Notes: generated by a model not told the origin, from the letters alone. Shown: positions 17,431 through 26,289, counted from the stretch's first letter. The stretch: 64,000 nucleotides of DNA from Rhodococcus sp. 4CII (GCF_014256275.1 NZ_JACCFE010000001.1:97749-161748), one strand, 5' to 3'. A program made the numbers and translations.

Positions 17431-18102
17431 GTGGCGAAACACCGCAGGACGGTAAATCGTTCTCATTCCATCCCTGGCCGCCTGAAGATCGCGACCGTTG
17501 CCGCGGCGACCGGTGCCATCCTTATCGGCGGCGCGCAGTTCGGTGCCGGGTCCGCGACCGCTCGCCCGCTCGAGATCCCGCCGGGACTACTGCCCGCCGG
17601 TGTTCAGCTGCCGGCGATCGAGCTGCCCGACATCCCGGCCGCGCCGCCCGCGCCCGGCGTGCTCGGGCAGGTCAACCCGGGCACCCCCGCTCCGCTCAAG
17701 GCCCGCACGGTGCAGCCGGTGTCTGGCACGCTGTCCTCCGGCTACGGCCCCCGCTGGGGTGCGCAGCACGGCGGCCTCGACATCGCGGCCCCGATCGGCA
17801 CCCCGATCCAGTCCGCGGCCGACGGTGAGGTCATCTCAGCGGGTCCGGCCTCCGGGTTCGGGTTGTGGGTGCGGGTGCGCCACGACGACGGCGCCGTCAG
17901 CGTTTACGGCCACATCAACGAGTTCATCGTCAACGTCGGCCAGCGGGTGGCGGCGGGTCAGCAGATCGCGACCGTCGGCAATCGTGGTCAGTCGACCGGT
18001 CCGCACCTGCACTTCGAGGTGTCGGACGCAGGCGGTAACCGGCTCAACCCGAGCCAGTGGCTGCGCGACCGCGGCGTCTCGGTGACCTGGGGAGCAGACT
18101 AG
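17431..18102 (+). CDS. Secreted M23-family peptidase (LytM/peptidoglycan hydrolase)
   Basis: Exported zinc peptidase of 223 residues that probably trims peptidoglycan cross-bridges. A basic N-terminus and hydrophobic core (about 20-44) form a signal peptide, then a Pro-rich linker leads to the M23 domain. The zinc motifs are HGGLD (HxxxD) and HLHFE (HxH), with a third His in the VYGHINEF segment. The family's usual closing NPSQWLRDRG is present. The GTG start gives the normal charged leader. No operon partner; likely a housekeeping cell-wall gene at the edge of the metal cluster. Confidence 0.92.
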   Translation: MAKHRRTVNRSHSIPGRLKIATVAAATGAILIGGAQFGAGSATARPLEIPPGLLPAGVQLPAIELPDIPAAPPAPGVLGQVNPGTPAPLKARTVQPVSGTLSSGYGPRWGAQHGGLDIAAPIGTPIQSAADGEVISAGPASGFGLWVRVRHDDGAVSVYGHINEFIVNVGQRVAAGQQIATVGNRGQSTGPHLHFEVSDAGGNRLNPSQWLRDRGVSVTWGAD

Positions 18103-18221
18103 AACTCACCCCGGCGGAGCCAGCTCCAAACGATGCGGGGCGCGCCAGGCCGGGACGGCAGGCCCCGCTCCGCACGCGGTTCCGGCAGGTCGAGCATCCT
18201 TCCACCGTGAGGGCGGATCCC

Positions 18222-18737
18222 TCAGGTCAGGTCAACCAGATCCGGGGCAGTCCCTTCCGTAGCCGGCGAGCACAGCGCCTTCAGAACACACTGGAGCGCT
18301 TCCCTTCTCGTCGCATGTGGCGAGAAGGGAAGCGAGATCGCCTGCGTGAGCGGGCGGTGCGAACCGTCGCGGATCGCCGTGGCGTCCAGGTCGCCGAGAC
18401 CGTGCCCGATCGCGGCGGCCCGGAACCCGCGCCGCAGGGTTGCGAGGGTCTCCGGGCGCCCGGGCATGGCGAACCATCCCGTCACCGCCCCGCGGATGGT
18501 CAGCCTGGGTGTGCACCAGGACCGCGGCACCCGCCCCAGCGCAAGGGTCGGGAACTGCGCGTCGTCCTCGTCGTCGGCGACGATGTCGTCGAGCTCGGCG
18601 AGCATCTGCGGGTTCCGCCGGGCGAAAGCGAGCACCTCGAGGAAACACGCCAGCCGGCTGGCGCCGGTGTAGAGGGTGCGCAACACCCCGTCCGGGTCGT
18701 CCCTCGGCCGGGCCCGACTCGCCGATCGCAGCCTGGA
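18222..18737 (-). pseudogene. RES-domain toxin remnant, 5'-truncated
   Basis: The minus strand encodes a clear RES-family segment: DDPDGVLRTLYTGASRLACF, FLEVLA, then VPRSWCTPRLTIRGAVTGWF and a DLDATAI...PLTQAIS end. RES proteins are NAD-degrading toxins, normally about 150-200 residues and paired with a Xre-type antitoxin. Here the N-terminal 25-30 residues are missing because the frame runs into the start of the phosphatase gene, no start codon or antitoxin is present, and the tail after LTQAIS is not typical. I read it as a relic. Confidence 0.55.
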
Positions 18738-18750
18738 TATACCGTGGTGT

Positions 18751-20328
18751 ATGCCCCTCTCCCGTCGGCAGTTGTTGCGAGTAGGTGTGGCCGGATCGGC
18801 TGCGGTGCTGGTGGGTACGTCGGCGGTGAGCAGCGCCCGGTTGCCAGCGCCGCGGTGGCGAGGAGATGATCCGTTCGGGCTCGGTGTGGCATCGGGAGAT
18901 CCGACACCGGATGGTGTCGTTCTGTGGACACGTCTGGCACCAGATCCGCTTGCCCCCGGCGGGCGCGGCGGCATGGGGTGGGATCCGGTGACCGTCGAAT
19001 ACGAAGTCGCGCATGACGAGAGCTTCCGGCAGGTGGTGACGTGCGGTACGGCTGTCGCGACCCGCGAACTCGCGCACAGCGTGCACCCGGAGATCCACGG
19101 TTTGGAGTCCTCTCGCTGGTACTTCTACCGATTCCGGGCCGGGACGGCGATCTCCCCGGTGGGCCGGACCCGCACGGCCCCGGCTCCAGGGCAGCCCACA
19201 GCGCGGATGCGCTTCGCGTTCGCCTCTTGTCAATCGTGGAGTTCCGGTTTCTACACCGCATACGAGCACATGAGCGCCGAAGACCTCGATCTGGTCGTCC
19301 ATCTGGGCGACTACATCTACGAACGCGGGTGGAGGCGCGGCCGCGAGGGAATGTCGATGGGAGTCGACCTCGACGAAGCCGTCGATCTGCCCAGTTACCG
19401 GCTGCACTACGCACAGTACAAAGCCGAGCAGCCGCTGCGCGACGCCCATGCAGCGTTTCCCTGGATCGTGACCATGGACGATCACGAGGTCGACAACAAC
19501 TGGGCGGCCGACTCGTCGGGACTGGGCCTCGATATCTACCGAATCTCCGCCCTGTTCCGCCGGCGCCGCGCTGCCGCCTTCCAGGCGCTCTACGAGCATC
19601 AGCCGCTGCGGATCGCGCAGCGGCCCGCCGGGCCGGGGATGCGCCTGCACCGCCGCTACCGGTTCGGTGATCTCGCGGAGATCACCATGCTCGATACCCG
19701 GCAATACCGGGACCGGCAGGCCTGCGGGGGAGATGTCACCGCGGACTGCGCCGACCGGCTCGACCCCGACCGCACGATACTGGGTGCACAGCAACGCAAC
19801 TGGCTGCTCGACGGCTTCACCGGCTCGCCCGCCCGATGGCAGATCATCGGCAATCAGGTGGCGATGGGCCAGACCGACAACGACCCCGGCCCGGACACCG
19901 TCGTGTCCTCCGACTCGTGGGACGGATACGTCGCCGATCGCAACACCGTCCTCGGCGGCGCAGCCGATCGCGGCGTCCGCAATCTGGTGGTGATCACCGG
20001 CGACCGTCACCAGAACATCGTCGCCGACCTGCGCCGGGACTACGCCGACCCTGGGTCACCGGTCGTCGCATCGGAATTCTCGGGAACCTCGATCACCTCC
20101 GCCGGCGACGGCGCCGACATGAACGACACCGGCCGCCGCCTGCTGGCCGCCAATCCCGACATGAAGTTCTTCAACGCGCAGCGAGGATACGTGCGGGTGG
20201 ACCTGGACCATCAATTGTGGCGCAACGACTTCCGCGTCATGCCCTATATCCGGCGCCCGGGCGCGCCCATCCACACCCGCGCCAGCTTCGTGGTCCAAGA
20301 TCAGATACCCGATGTCATCGAGGCGTGA
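18751..20328 (+). CDS. phoD: Tat-exported PhoD-like alkaline phosphatase
   Basis: Exported metal-dependent phosphodiesterase/phosphatase of 525 residues. The N-terminus has a twin-arginine motif (SRRQLLRVG) and hydrophobic stretch, then a PhoD_N beta domain (DPFGLGVASGDPTPDGVVLW) and the metallophosphatase core: FAFASCQ, VHLGDYIYERG, TMDDHEVDNNW and VVITGDRHQN. These supply the Fe/Ca ligands of PhoD enzymes. The ATG at 18751 puts the Tat motif four residues in; no strong ribosome site is seen. Its start overlaps the RES remnant on the other strand. Confidence 0.92.
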   Translation: MPLSRRQLLRVGVAGSAAVLVGTSAVSSARLPAPRWRGDDPFGLGVASGDPTPDGVVLWTRLAPDPLAPGGRGGMGWDPVTVEYEVAHDESFRQVVTCGTAVATRELAHSVHPEIHGLESSRWYFYRFRAGTAISPVGRTRTAPAPGQPTARMRFAFASCQSWSSGFYTAYEHMSAEDLDLVVHLGDYIYERGWRRGREGMSMGVDLDEAVDLPSYRLHYAQYKAEQPLRDAHAAFPWIVTMDDHEVDNNWAADSSGLGLDIYRISALFRRRRAAAFQALYEHQPLRIAQRPAGPGMRLHRRYRFGDLAEITMLDTRQYRDRQACGGDVTADCADRLDPDRTILGAQQRNWLLDGFTGSPARWQIIGNQVAMGQTDNDPGPDTVVSSDSWDGYVADRNTVLGGAADRGVRNLVVITGDRHQNIVADLRRDYADPGSPVVASEFSGTSITSAGDGADMNDTGRRLLAANPDMKFFNAQRGYVRVDLDHQLWRNDFRVMPYIRRPGAPIHTRASFVVQDQIPDVIEA

Positions 20329-20387
20329 CGGCCGGATACTGCCACCCACGACACGGCAAGCCCGATCCACCCCGGGCCCGCGAACCG

Positions 20388-20409
20388 GGCACCGCTGAGC
20401 AGCGGTGCC
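20388..20409. terminator. Bidirectional hairpin between convergent genes
   Basis: GGCACCGCT (20388-20396) pairs perfectly with 20401-20409 around loop GAGC. It lies between the convergent phosphatase and hydrolase genes and could end both transcripts. Confidence 0.65.
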
Positions 20410-20485
20410 GTGCCGAGCCACGACGCCCCAGGGTGCGCCTGTCGGACGAACGTGGCTCGGGCACGCACGGGGACGGGTAATGGCC

Positions 20486-21274
20486 TCAGTTGCCGAGGAA
20501 TCGGCGGATCTGCGGGACGACGGCGTCGGCGAGATCGTCCGCCGACTCGAGCGCGTCGAACGACACGTTCCGCGCGAGTGTCGCATGCGGAATCGTCGAG
20601 CTCATGCGTTCGGCGAGCGCGGCCGGATGGCGCTCGTCGGCGCCGGGGACGATGAGAACCGGAACGTCGATCGCGCCGAGTTCGTCGAGCGTGCGGAATG
20701 AGCGGTCACGCCCAATGGCGGCCGCTGCGGCGACGCTCCCCGGGTCGGCGCGCGGTATCGCATCGCGCACCAGGTTCCCGATCAGTGGTTGCAGGTGGGG
20801 AAGGAACAACTCCCACGCCGCTTCGATACCGTCTGCTCGCACCCGCTCGGCGAAGCGGTCCATCAACGCGGTTTCGGCCAATTTCGCCTCGTCGTCCTCG
20901 ATATCCTCGGCGCTGATCACCACCACCGCCCGCACTCGTGAGGGAAAGGCCAGGCCGGTGCGTAAGGCGATGGTGCCGCCCAGCCCGGTCCCACCGACCA
21001 CCGCCTCCGGCGCGCCGAGGTGGTCCAGTAGGGCGATCACATCGGCGGCGTAGCGGCTCCACGTGTGCAGCGCCGGATCCCTGCACACCGAGCGGCCGTA
21101 TCCCCGCACATCCGGAACGACAACGGTGAACCGGTCTTCGAGACGCGTTGCCATCGGCAGCAAGCTGTGATGATCCGGCCCCCCGCCGTGCAGCAGGACG
21201 ACGACCGGACCCGTCCCGCATGCGGCGGCGAACAAGCGGTTTCCGTCGTCACCGCGGTAGTCGAATTCACGCAT
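20486..21274 (-). CDS. Alpha/beta hydrolase fold protein
   Basis: Soluble 262-residue hydrolase. The oxyanion region VVVLLHGGGPDHHSLL and strand VVVPDVRGYGRS are typical. At the nucleophile elbow the sequence is GGTGLGG, where a catalytic Ser/Asp/Cys is expected (GxSxG), so the nucleophile seems replaced by Thr or Gly. A late Asp (VLIVPGADERHP) is present, but the expected late His is not obvious. It could be a degenerate, non-catalytic member. The ATG at 21274 is chosen because the fold begins there. Substrate unknown. Confidence 0.8.
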   Translation of the reverse strand: MREFDYRGDDGNRLFAAACGTGPVVVLLHGGGPDHHSLLPMATRLEDRFTVVVPDVRGYGRSVCRDPALHTWSRYAADVIALLDHLGAPEAVVGGTGLGGTIALRTGLAFPSRVRAVVVISAEDIEDDEAKLAETALMDRFAERVRADGIEAAWELFLPHLQPLIGNLVRDAIPRADPGSVAAAAAIGRDRSFRTLDELGAIDVPVLIVPGADERHPAALAERMSSTIPHATLARNVSFDALESADDLADAVVPQIRRFLGN

Positions 21275-21366
21275 CGCCGTCCGTTTCTCATCTGGTCGCA
21301 GGAGGATACGAAACTGGGCCTCTGGGTGCCGCTCGACGAGAAAGTGCCGCGCCCGTCGTGTGGTAA

Positions 21367-22845
21367 CTAACTCGGCATAGCGATGGCGACTACCGAGATG
21401 AAGATTGCAAGGATCGCCAAGACCATTGCGATCTGTTGCAACCGGAAATTGGCAGCCGTCGACTCGATTGATGCTCGCAGTTCCAGCTCTGACCTGAGCA
21501 GCGGAATGGTCTCGCCAAACCATTCAGCGCGGTCTTCGAGCGAGGTCCTCAGCATCTTGTCGAAGAAGAACTCGTCAACCTGACCGTCACCCCAGTCGTG
21601 AATCTGTTTGTATTCATCGAGCTCATAGGTCCAGCGGCGATCGTTGGAGACCCACTTGCCAACCTCATTCGAGACAATCGTGGCATCAAAGATCGTGTTG
21701 CTCAAAAGTTTGCTCGCGCGCTCCAACGAGTCGATGGTCTCTGTGCGCAAGGCGTTCTGGCCGACCTGTTTGATGAAGGTCCACCTGCTTTTCTCTCTTG
21801 TTGGATTGCGCGCCAAGTCATCGCGAAGCTGCGCTATCGTTCCTTCGTGGCATTCGATGAGGCACTTGATCGCCCATCGCACCATGAGTCCGCCGAAGCG
21901 GTTCTCGATGAAGTGGTCGTCGGTGTAGGGCCCGCCAAAAGTTACGCCGTCCCGTGGGGATTCATCGACGGTGAGCTTGTGGCCGCACACTATCGTCCAC
22001 GGATCGTCATCAGGTCTGAAGGAAGTAGCAATCTTCCAGTCGGGCGTAGAAGAGCCGGTATAGGCGTCTCCCTCAACATCAATGGAGAGCAAGTATCGGT
22101 AGTCCTCGAGACGACTGCTGATCTCCTCAACCGGTACATCCGGCAACTGAGGTCGGGTGAAAGGCGCCGCAAGCTTTGTCGTGATGACTTCAATCGCAGG
22201 CAACGATGCCTTTTTGAAGTCGGCGATCATCGTGCCAGGGAAGACGCGGGCAACCCACTGGCTTGCCGCTTCGCGAACACGCGTGCGTTCGTGCGCAATC
22301 GCTGCTTGCTTGCGATGAAACGCAGTGTGGCGACGAAAACCTCTCCCGACGGTGTCGATGCGCAAATATCTGTTCGAGTTCAGCTCATCGTTCAGGGCAT
22401 TGGCCGATACGTCGGAGAGGGTAAACGTAGCTAGGAGGACTACCACGCTCGGGATCGGCGACACCGCTTTGAGCCGAACCCGATCAAAATCCTCTGGCAG
22501 GTCGGCAGCGATGTCAGCCATCCACTTTCGTTCAGTTCCCCGCCGGTAAAGTGATGCGGCAACTACCCAACCGCCTGTGCTGCTGGTGCGCCTGACCGAA
22601 TCGGCCCATTCGTAAATGTCGGGTCCGCCAAACGGATTGTCAGGTTCGATGTCGAGTGCCTTGCATCCCTCGACCAGTCGATCTAGATCGCCACCGACAT
22701 AGCACTCGGAAACCTGCAGCACACGGCGCTGGACATCTTCCCCGGAAGGCAAGCGCGTTGACTCGTTCTGCCTCTCATCCAGTTCACGATCGAAGTCCCC
22801 CTCGGGGTCTGGATATTCGGGCCGATCTTCGTGAACTACCGCCAT
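21367..22845 (-). CDS. Orphan protein with C-terminal transmembrane anchor, AT-richer gene
   Basis: A 492-residue protein that I do not recognise. It is mostly soluble-looking and charged, with a hydrophobic stretch at about 115-145 (IPSVVVLLATFTLSDVSANA) and one clear C-terminal membrane helix (QQIAMVLAILAIFISVVAIA). This suggests a tail-anchored protein facing the cytoplasm. No catalytic motif is evident. The DNA is visibly less GC-rich than its neighbours, with codons such as ttt, att and aaa used freely, which suggests recent acquisition. The start is uncertain; an upstream GTG would add 15 residues. Nearby are a toxin-antitoxin pair and a duplicated block, so it may be mobile or defence cargo. 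Confidence 0.65.
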   Translation of the reverse strand: MAVVHEDRPEYPDPEGDFDRELDERQNESTRLPSGEDVQRRVLQVSECYVGGDLDRLVEGCKALDIEPDNPFGGPDIYEWADSVRRTSSTGGWVVAASLYRRGTERKWMADIAADLPEDFDRVRLKAVSPIPSVVVLLATFTLSDVSANALNDELNSNRYLRIDTVGRGFRRHTAFHRKQAAIAHERTRVREAASQWVARVFPGTMIADFKKASLPAIEVITTKLAAPFTRPQLPDVPVEEISSRLEDYRYLLSIDVEGDAYTGSSTPDWKIATSFRPDDDPWTIVCGHKLTVDESPRDGVTFGGPYTDDHFIENRFGGLMVRWAIKCLIECHEGTIAQLRDDLARNPTREKSRWTFIKQVGQNALRTETIDSLERASKLLSNTIFDATIVSNEVGKWVSNDRRWTYELDEYKQIHDWGDGQVDEFFFDKMLRTSLEDRAEWFGETIPLLRSELELRASIESTAANFRLQQIAMVLAILAIFISVVAIAMPS

Positions 22846-22990
22846 TGTTCTCAATGTCCAATCTGTGACTGGGCGCAGCAACCTCTCCACTGGGCGCGTT
22901 GCTCGTCACGAGCGTTCTGTGCCCAATGTGACCCGTTCGGCTGCACCCTGACCGCCGCCGCAGAAACGGGTCGGTCGCGCCTGGTTGTGG

Positions 22991-23308
22991 TTAGGCGGAG
23001 TGCCTCTGGATGTACTCCTCGACGGCCTCACGCATGAGTTCGCTGGGCTTACGGTGCTGGCGTTCAGCGAGTTCGTCGAGCTTGTTGCTCAGCGGCGCCG
23101 GCAGTCGGACCTGCCGTTTGGGTGATTCGCCGCTAGCGTCGCCGGCCAAGGACGGCCGGCCGGCGCCCACCCTTTCGAGCAGTTCGCGCCCCGCTGCGGC
23201 GGCCTCGGCGCCCCGCTTGGCGGTGGCCGAGTTCTTCGGCAGCGTCATCTCGTGCTCGGCCCAGTCGGCGAGCTCGTCGTAATCGGAGTTCTTATCGTTG
23301 CTGTTCAT
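22991..23308 (-). CDS. Ribbon-helix-helix antitoxin
   Basis: A 105-residue protein whose C-terminal third is an RHH DNA-binding and dimerisation fold: RQVRLPAPLSNKLDELAERQ then KPSELMREAVEEYIQRH. The N-terminal part is acidic and flexible, as in antitoxins that wrap their toxin. It lies 60 bases downstream of the toxin gene on the same strand. It probably neutralises the toxin and represses the shared promoter. Confidence 0.8.
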   Translation of the reverse strand: MNSNDKNSDYDELADWAEHEMTLPKNSATAKRGAEAAAAGRELLERVGAGRPSLAGDASGESPKRQVRLPAPLSNKLDELAERQHRKPSELMREAVEEYIQRHSA

Positions 23309-23368
23309 CTGTATGTCACCCCTTCGAGTGTGGTTGGACCGGATGCCTGCGCAACCGGGGATCGGCGG

Positions 23369-23644
23369 TCACAGCTGGTCCTTCATGCGGTCGAGATGCT
23401 TCTGCCGCGCCTGCATCACATGGAAAACCACCATGCCCCGCGGCGGAACGATCTCCACCATGACTTCGAGCAACGGACCCCCAAGTGTGCGCGGAGGACC
23501 GATGAACAGCCAAGGCTTTGAGTGCCCGGGAACGCGTGGTTCGTCGAACTCTTGCTCGACGTACACGGCGTTCTCGATCGCATGCAACGCGTCGTCGCGG
23601 TCGATACCGTGTTTGTCTGCGCTGGTCGCCCATTCGATCGCCAC
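23369..23644 (-). CDS. Putative toxin of a type II toxin-antitoxin pair
   Basis: A small 91-residue protein: IEWATSADKHGIDRDDALHA, then VYVEQEF, WLFIGPPRTLGGPLLEVMVEI and VVFHVMQAR...KHLDRM. This resembles small actinobacterial proteins paired with RHH antitoxins (BrnT/DUF4258-like layout of beta strands and an R/H-containing end). It starts at GTG 23644 with an inverted repeat just upstream. The pairing with the downstream RHH gene supports the role; the toxic activity itself is inferred. Confidence 0.7.
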   Translation of the reverse strand: MAIEWATSADKHGIDRDDALHAIENAVYVEQEFDEPRVPGHSKPWLFIGPPRTLGGPLLEVMVEIVPPRGMVVFHVMQARQKHLDRMKDQL

Positions 23645-23652
23645 ACCAATAA

Positions 23653-23682
23653 TGTACTACAGAAATAGGTATTCTGTACTAC
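23653..23682. promoter_or_regulatory. Operator-like repeats upstream of the toxin gene
   Basis: ACAGAA-N7-TTCTGT forms a perfect inverted repeat at 23659-23677, and TGTACTAC occurs twice in direct orientation (23653-23660, 23675-23682). The AT-rich element lies 9 bases before the toxin start and fits autoregulation by the RHH protein. Confidence 0.65.
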
Positions 23683-23732
23683 GAAATTACAAGTTCGGCC
23701 CTTGGATCGAGTGAGAAACCGCCTGTTGGAAA

Positions 23733-24219
23733 GCCGAATTCGGTGAGCCGGGTCGGGGGTCCTGGACCGGTTCACGCTGCGGACGTGATCCGGCTCGTTC
23801 CGGCCGGGCGGATCGCCTCGGCCTATCCGTTCTCCCCGCCGACCCAGCACCGGGTCCGCATCGGGGGCGGGGCGGGCATGTAGGCGATGTGCGCGGTCGA
23901 CGCGCTGGGGATGTCTGCGATCCTCGGCACCGAGGTGGTGATCGAGCCCGCCGATCCGGTGACCGGTGAGCGCATCACCGTGACCGTGCAGGGCGAGAGC
24001 GCCGTGGCGACCCCGGCCACCGTGGTGGTGTTCGTCGGCGCCGATGCCGGGCGCGGCCCCTCCGCGGAGACCTGCTGCACCAGCTTGAATTTCTTCACCG
24101 ACCGCGCCACCGCCCGGTCGTGGGCCGGGGAGCATCCGCGGGTCGGCGGCATCGTCGCCGACCTGGCCGACGCCACCCGGCTCGGGGCGACGATCTTCGG
24201 CGGCGCGCTCACCTCTTGA
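23733..24219 (+). pseudogene. merB: merB (alkylmercury lyase) pseudogene, duplicated copy
   Basis: Near-copy of the C-terminal half of the merB fusion at 52563-53567. The first 170 or so codons, including the thioredoxin-like domain, are absent. Two small deletions near 23756-23785 shift the frame, and the codon equivalent to the Tyr before AMCAVDALG is a TAG (23880-23882 region). Downstream the catalytic Cys/Asp (CAVD) and the CCTSLNFF motif remain in frame to the stop at 24219. The copy cannot make a functional enzyme. It is followed head-to-head by the intact DinB-like gene, the same arrangement as at the source locus. Confidence 0.9.
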
Positions 24220-24750
24220 TGCCGGGGCGCTCAGCCGAGGGTGAGCTGGGCGCGGTGGAAGTCGAAGTGCTTGCCCGGGTACCGGTAGACCTGTTCGAGG
24301 GTCATGGACTCGGTGAAGAACGGGTCCCAGCGGACCGGAAAGTCCATGCTGCGCTGCAGGTCGGTCTCTGATTCCCTCGCCAGGGAGCGTTGCAGCCTGG
24401 CGATGACGCGGTCGCACTGTCGGCCCATCCGGTGGCGGTTGAACACGGTCGCTGCCGCGCAGGAGCCGAGGTAGTTGATCTCGTGGAATACCGGGGTGGC
24501 CGCGTCGAGGGCTTGCGCGAATCGGCGGCCGATCCGGTCGGGCAACCGAGAGAGGATCCGAACCAGTACCAACAGCCGGCGGACCACCATGTAGCCGAAC
24601 ACCATGTGGAACAGCAGCTGTTCGTTGGTCCAGCGGGTGCCGTTCGAGCGGCGGTCGAAATCCTGCGGTGAGGCGCTGTCGAGGAGTTCGTGCAGCGACC
24701 GCCGGGCGCGTTCGAGGTCGGCGGCGATCTCTGCACGATCGACCTCCTGA
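23733..24750. repeat. Duplicated block A (merB 3' half + DinB-like)
   Basis: About 1 kb of this region matches 53075-54105 almost base for base in the same orientation, covering the merB 3' half and the convergent DinB-like gene. Divergence is scattered, so the duplication is not very recent. No transposase or terminal repeats were seen at the edges. Confidence 0.88.
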
Positions 24751-24758
24751 TCGGCCAT
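24231..24758 (-). CDS. DinB-like four-helix-bundle protein
   Basis: A 175-residue helical protein. The pattern DRAEIAADLERARRSLHELL, then RRSNGTRWTNEQLLFHMVFG, a VFHEINYLGS segment and the end YPGKHFDFHRAQL gives well-spaced histidines like the metal triad of the DinB/YfiT superfamily. Such proteins are often thiol-dependent transferases. This is the intact copy; its duplicate at 53581-54110 is frameshifted. It faces a merB pseudogene here and functional merB at the other locus, so a role in mercury or thiol metabolism is possible but unproven. Confidence 0.8.
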   Translation of the reverse strand: MADQEVDRAEIAADLERARRSLHELLDSASPQDFDRRSNGTRWTNEQLLFHMVFGYMVVRRLLVLVRILSRLPDRIGRRFAQALDAATPVFHEINYLGSCAAATVFNRHRMGRQCDRVIARLQRSLARESETDLQRSMDFPVRWDPFFTESMTLEQVYRYPGKHFDFHRAQLTLG

Positions 24759-24823
24759 GGCGACCACCCCTACATGCCGGTTGCCCCCCCAAGTCTGCTG
24801 CGGAAGTCGCCACGGTTGTTAGA

Positions 24824-24837
24824 TACCCCACGGGGTA
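24824..24837. promoter_or_regulatory. CstR-type operator 1
   Basis: TACCCCACGGGGTA, a dyad TACCCC-N2-GGGGTA, about 70 bases before the persulfide dioxygenase start. It has the same layout as the box before cstR. Confidence 0.75.
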
Positions 24838-24842
24838 CTTGC

Positions 24843-24858
24843 ATACCCGTGGGGGTAT
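24843..24858. promoter_or_regulatory. CstR-type operator 2
   Basis: ATACCCGTGGGGGTAT, a dyad ATACCC-N4-GGGTAT, five bases after operator 1; the pair would allow cooperative binding of CstR tetramers. Confidence 0.7.
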
Positions 24859-24909
24859 CAGACATCCTGGTCGTATTGCAGGTGACGATCCCTGTCAGGA
24901 GGAGACCGG

Positions 24910-26289
24910 ATGATTCTCGAGCAGTACTACATCGAGTGCCTGTCGCACGCGTCGTACCTGATCGGCGACGAAGCGACGGGGCGGGCGATCGTGGTCGATC
25001 CACGCCGTGACGTCACCGAGTACCTCGCCGACGCGCGTCGATATGGGCTGCGGATCGAGGGGGTGATCAACACCCACTTCCACGCGGACTTCGTCTCCGG
25101 GCACCTGGAGTTGGTGGAGGCGACCGGTGGCTGGATCGGGTTCGGGGAGGCGGCGCAGACCGAGTATCCGATTCGCCGGTTGGCGCACGGCGAGCATCTG
25201 TCGCTGGGGGAGGTCGACCTGGAGGTCCTGGCCACCCCGGGGCACACCTGGGAGTCGATCAGCCTGCTCGTGCGCGAGACCCCCGGCGCGGTCCCCGCGG
25301 CGGTGCTGACCGGAGATTCGCTGTTCATCGGCGATGTCGGCCGCCCGGACCTGGCCAACCTCGGGGGCGGCAGCAACACGGAACTGGCCCGGGCGATGTA
25401 TCGCACCGTCCATCAGGTGCTGTTGCCGCTGCCGGATTCGGTGGCGGTGCTGCCCGCGCACGGCGCCGGGTCTTCCTGCGGGAAGAATCTGTCGGCGGAG
25501 CTGACCTCGACCATCGGGGAACAACGCCGCACCAATCCGTCGGTGCAGCCGATGAGCGAATCGGACTTCGTCGCCGTGATCACCGACGGCCAACCGGCGG
25601 CGCCGGCGTACTTCGCCGTCGATGCCGCCCTGAACAAGGCCGCTCGCCCGGTCCTCGATCAGCGGCGCCGGGTCCCCGCGGTGACCGCGGCCAAGCTGCG
25701 TGCCGCGCTCACGGCCGGGGTCCGGGTGCTCGATGCCCGCAGCGTCGCCGATTTCACCGCCGGGCACCTGCGCGGATCGGTGAACGTCGGTTTCGACGGC
25801 CGGTTCGCCGAAACCGGTGGGATGGTCGCCGACATCGGTGAGGACATCGTGCTGATCACCTACCCCGGGCAGGAGCAGGACGCGGCCATGCGGCTGGCCC
25901 GCATCGGCTCCGACGCCGTGATCGGCTACTTCAACACCGCCGCCGACGGGACGTTTCCCGGTGGGCTGGCAGATCTCGTCCGGACGGCGGCGCGGACCAC
26001 CGTCAGCGAGCTTGACGGCTTGCTCGCCGACGGCGCGATCATGTTGATCGACATCCGCAATCCCGGCGAACGCGACTTCGGTGTGATTCCGGGATCGGTA
26101 TCGATCCCGTTGCCGCAGCTACGCGCCCGCGTCGGCGACCTGCCAGATGACAAGCCGATCGTGGTGCACTGCGCCGGCGGCTGGCGGTCGAGCGTCGCCG
26201 CGTCACTGCTCCGCGCCCACGGGCTCGAGCAGGTCCGCGACCTCGTCGGCGGCTACAACGCCTGGGCCGAACAGTCGATGCCGGCCTGA
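24910..26289 (+). CDS. cstB: Persulfide dioxygenase-rhodanese fusion (CstB-like)
   Basis: Cytosolic enzyme of 459 residues for detoxifying persulfides, oxidising the sulfane sulfur and/or transferring it. An N-terminal metallo-beta-lactamase domain (1-240) has the ETHE1/PDO iron motif THFHADFVSGH (55-65), plus later TPGHTWES and LTGDSLFIGDVGRPD. Two rhodanese domains follow. The first (about 255-350) lacks the catalytic Cys, reading YPGQEQ. The second (about 365-455) has an active loop HCAGGWRSS with Cys421. This is the CstB arrangement. It is the first gene of a unit with the small Cys protein, TauE and CstR. Confidence 0.93.
   Translation: MILEQYYIECLSHASYLIGDEATGRAIVVDPRRDVTEYLADARRYGLRIEGVINTHFHADFVSGHLELVEATGGWIGFGEAAQTEYPIRRLAHGEHLSLGEVDLEVLATPGHTWESISLLVRETPGAVPAAVLTGDSLFIGDVGRPDLANLGGGSNTELARAMYRTVHQVLLPLPDSVAVLPAHGAGSSCGKNLSAELTSTIGEQRRTNPSVQPMSESDFVAVITDGQPAAPAYFAVDAALNKAARPVLDQRRRVPAVTAAKLRAALTAGVRVLDARSVADFTAGHLRGSVNVGFDGRFAETGGMVADIGEDIVLITYPGQEQDAAMRLARIGSDAVIGYFNTAADGTFPGGLADLVRTAARTTVSELDGLLADGAIMLIDIRNPGERDFGVIPGSVSIPLPQLRARVGDLPDDKPIVVHCAGGWRSSVAASLLRAHGLEQVRDLVGGYNAWAEQSMPA

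Noticed and set aside
18232..20010. A 592-codon open frame on the minus strand across the phosphatase gene
   Set aside because: It is an antisense shadow of the well-supported PhoD-like gene; only its last part overlaps the RES remnant, and in a different frame.
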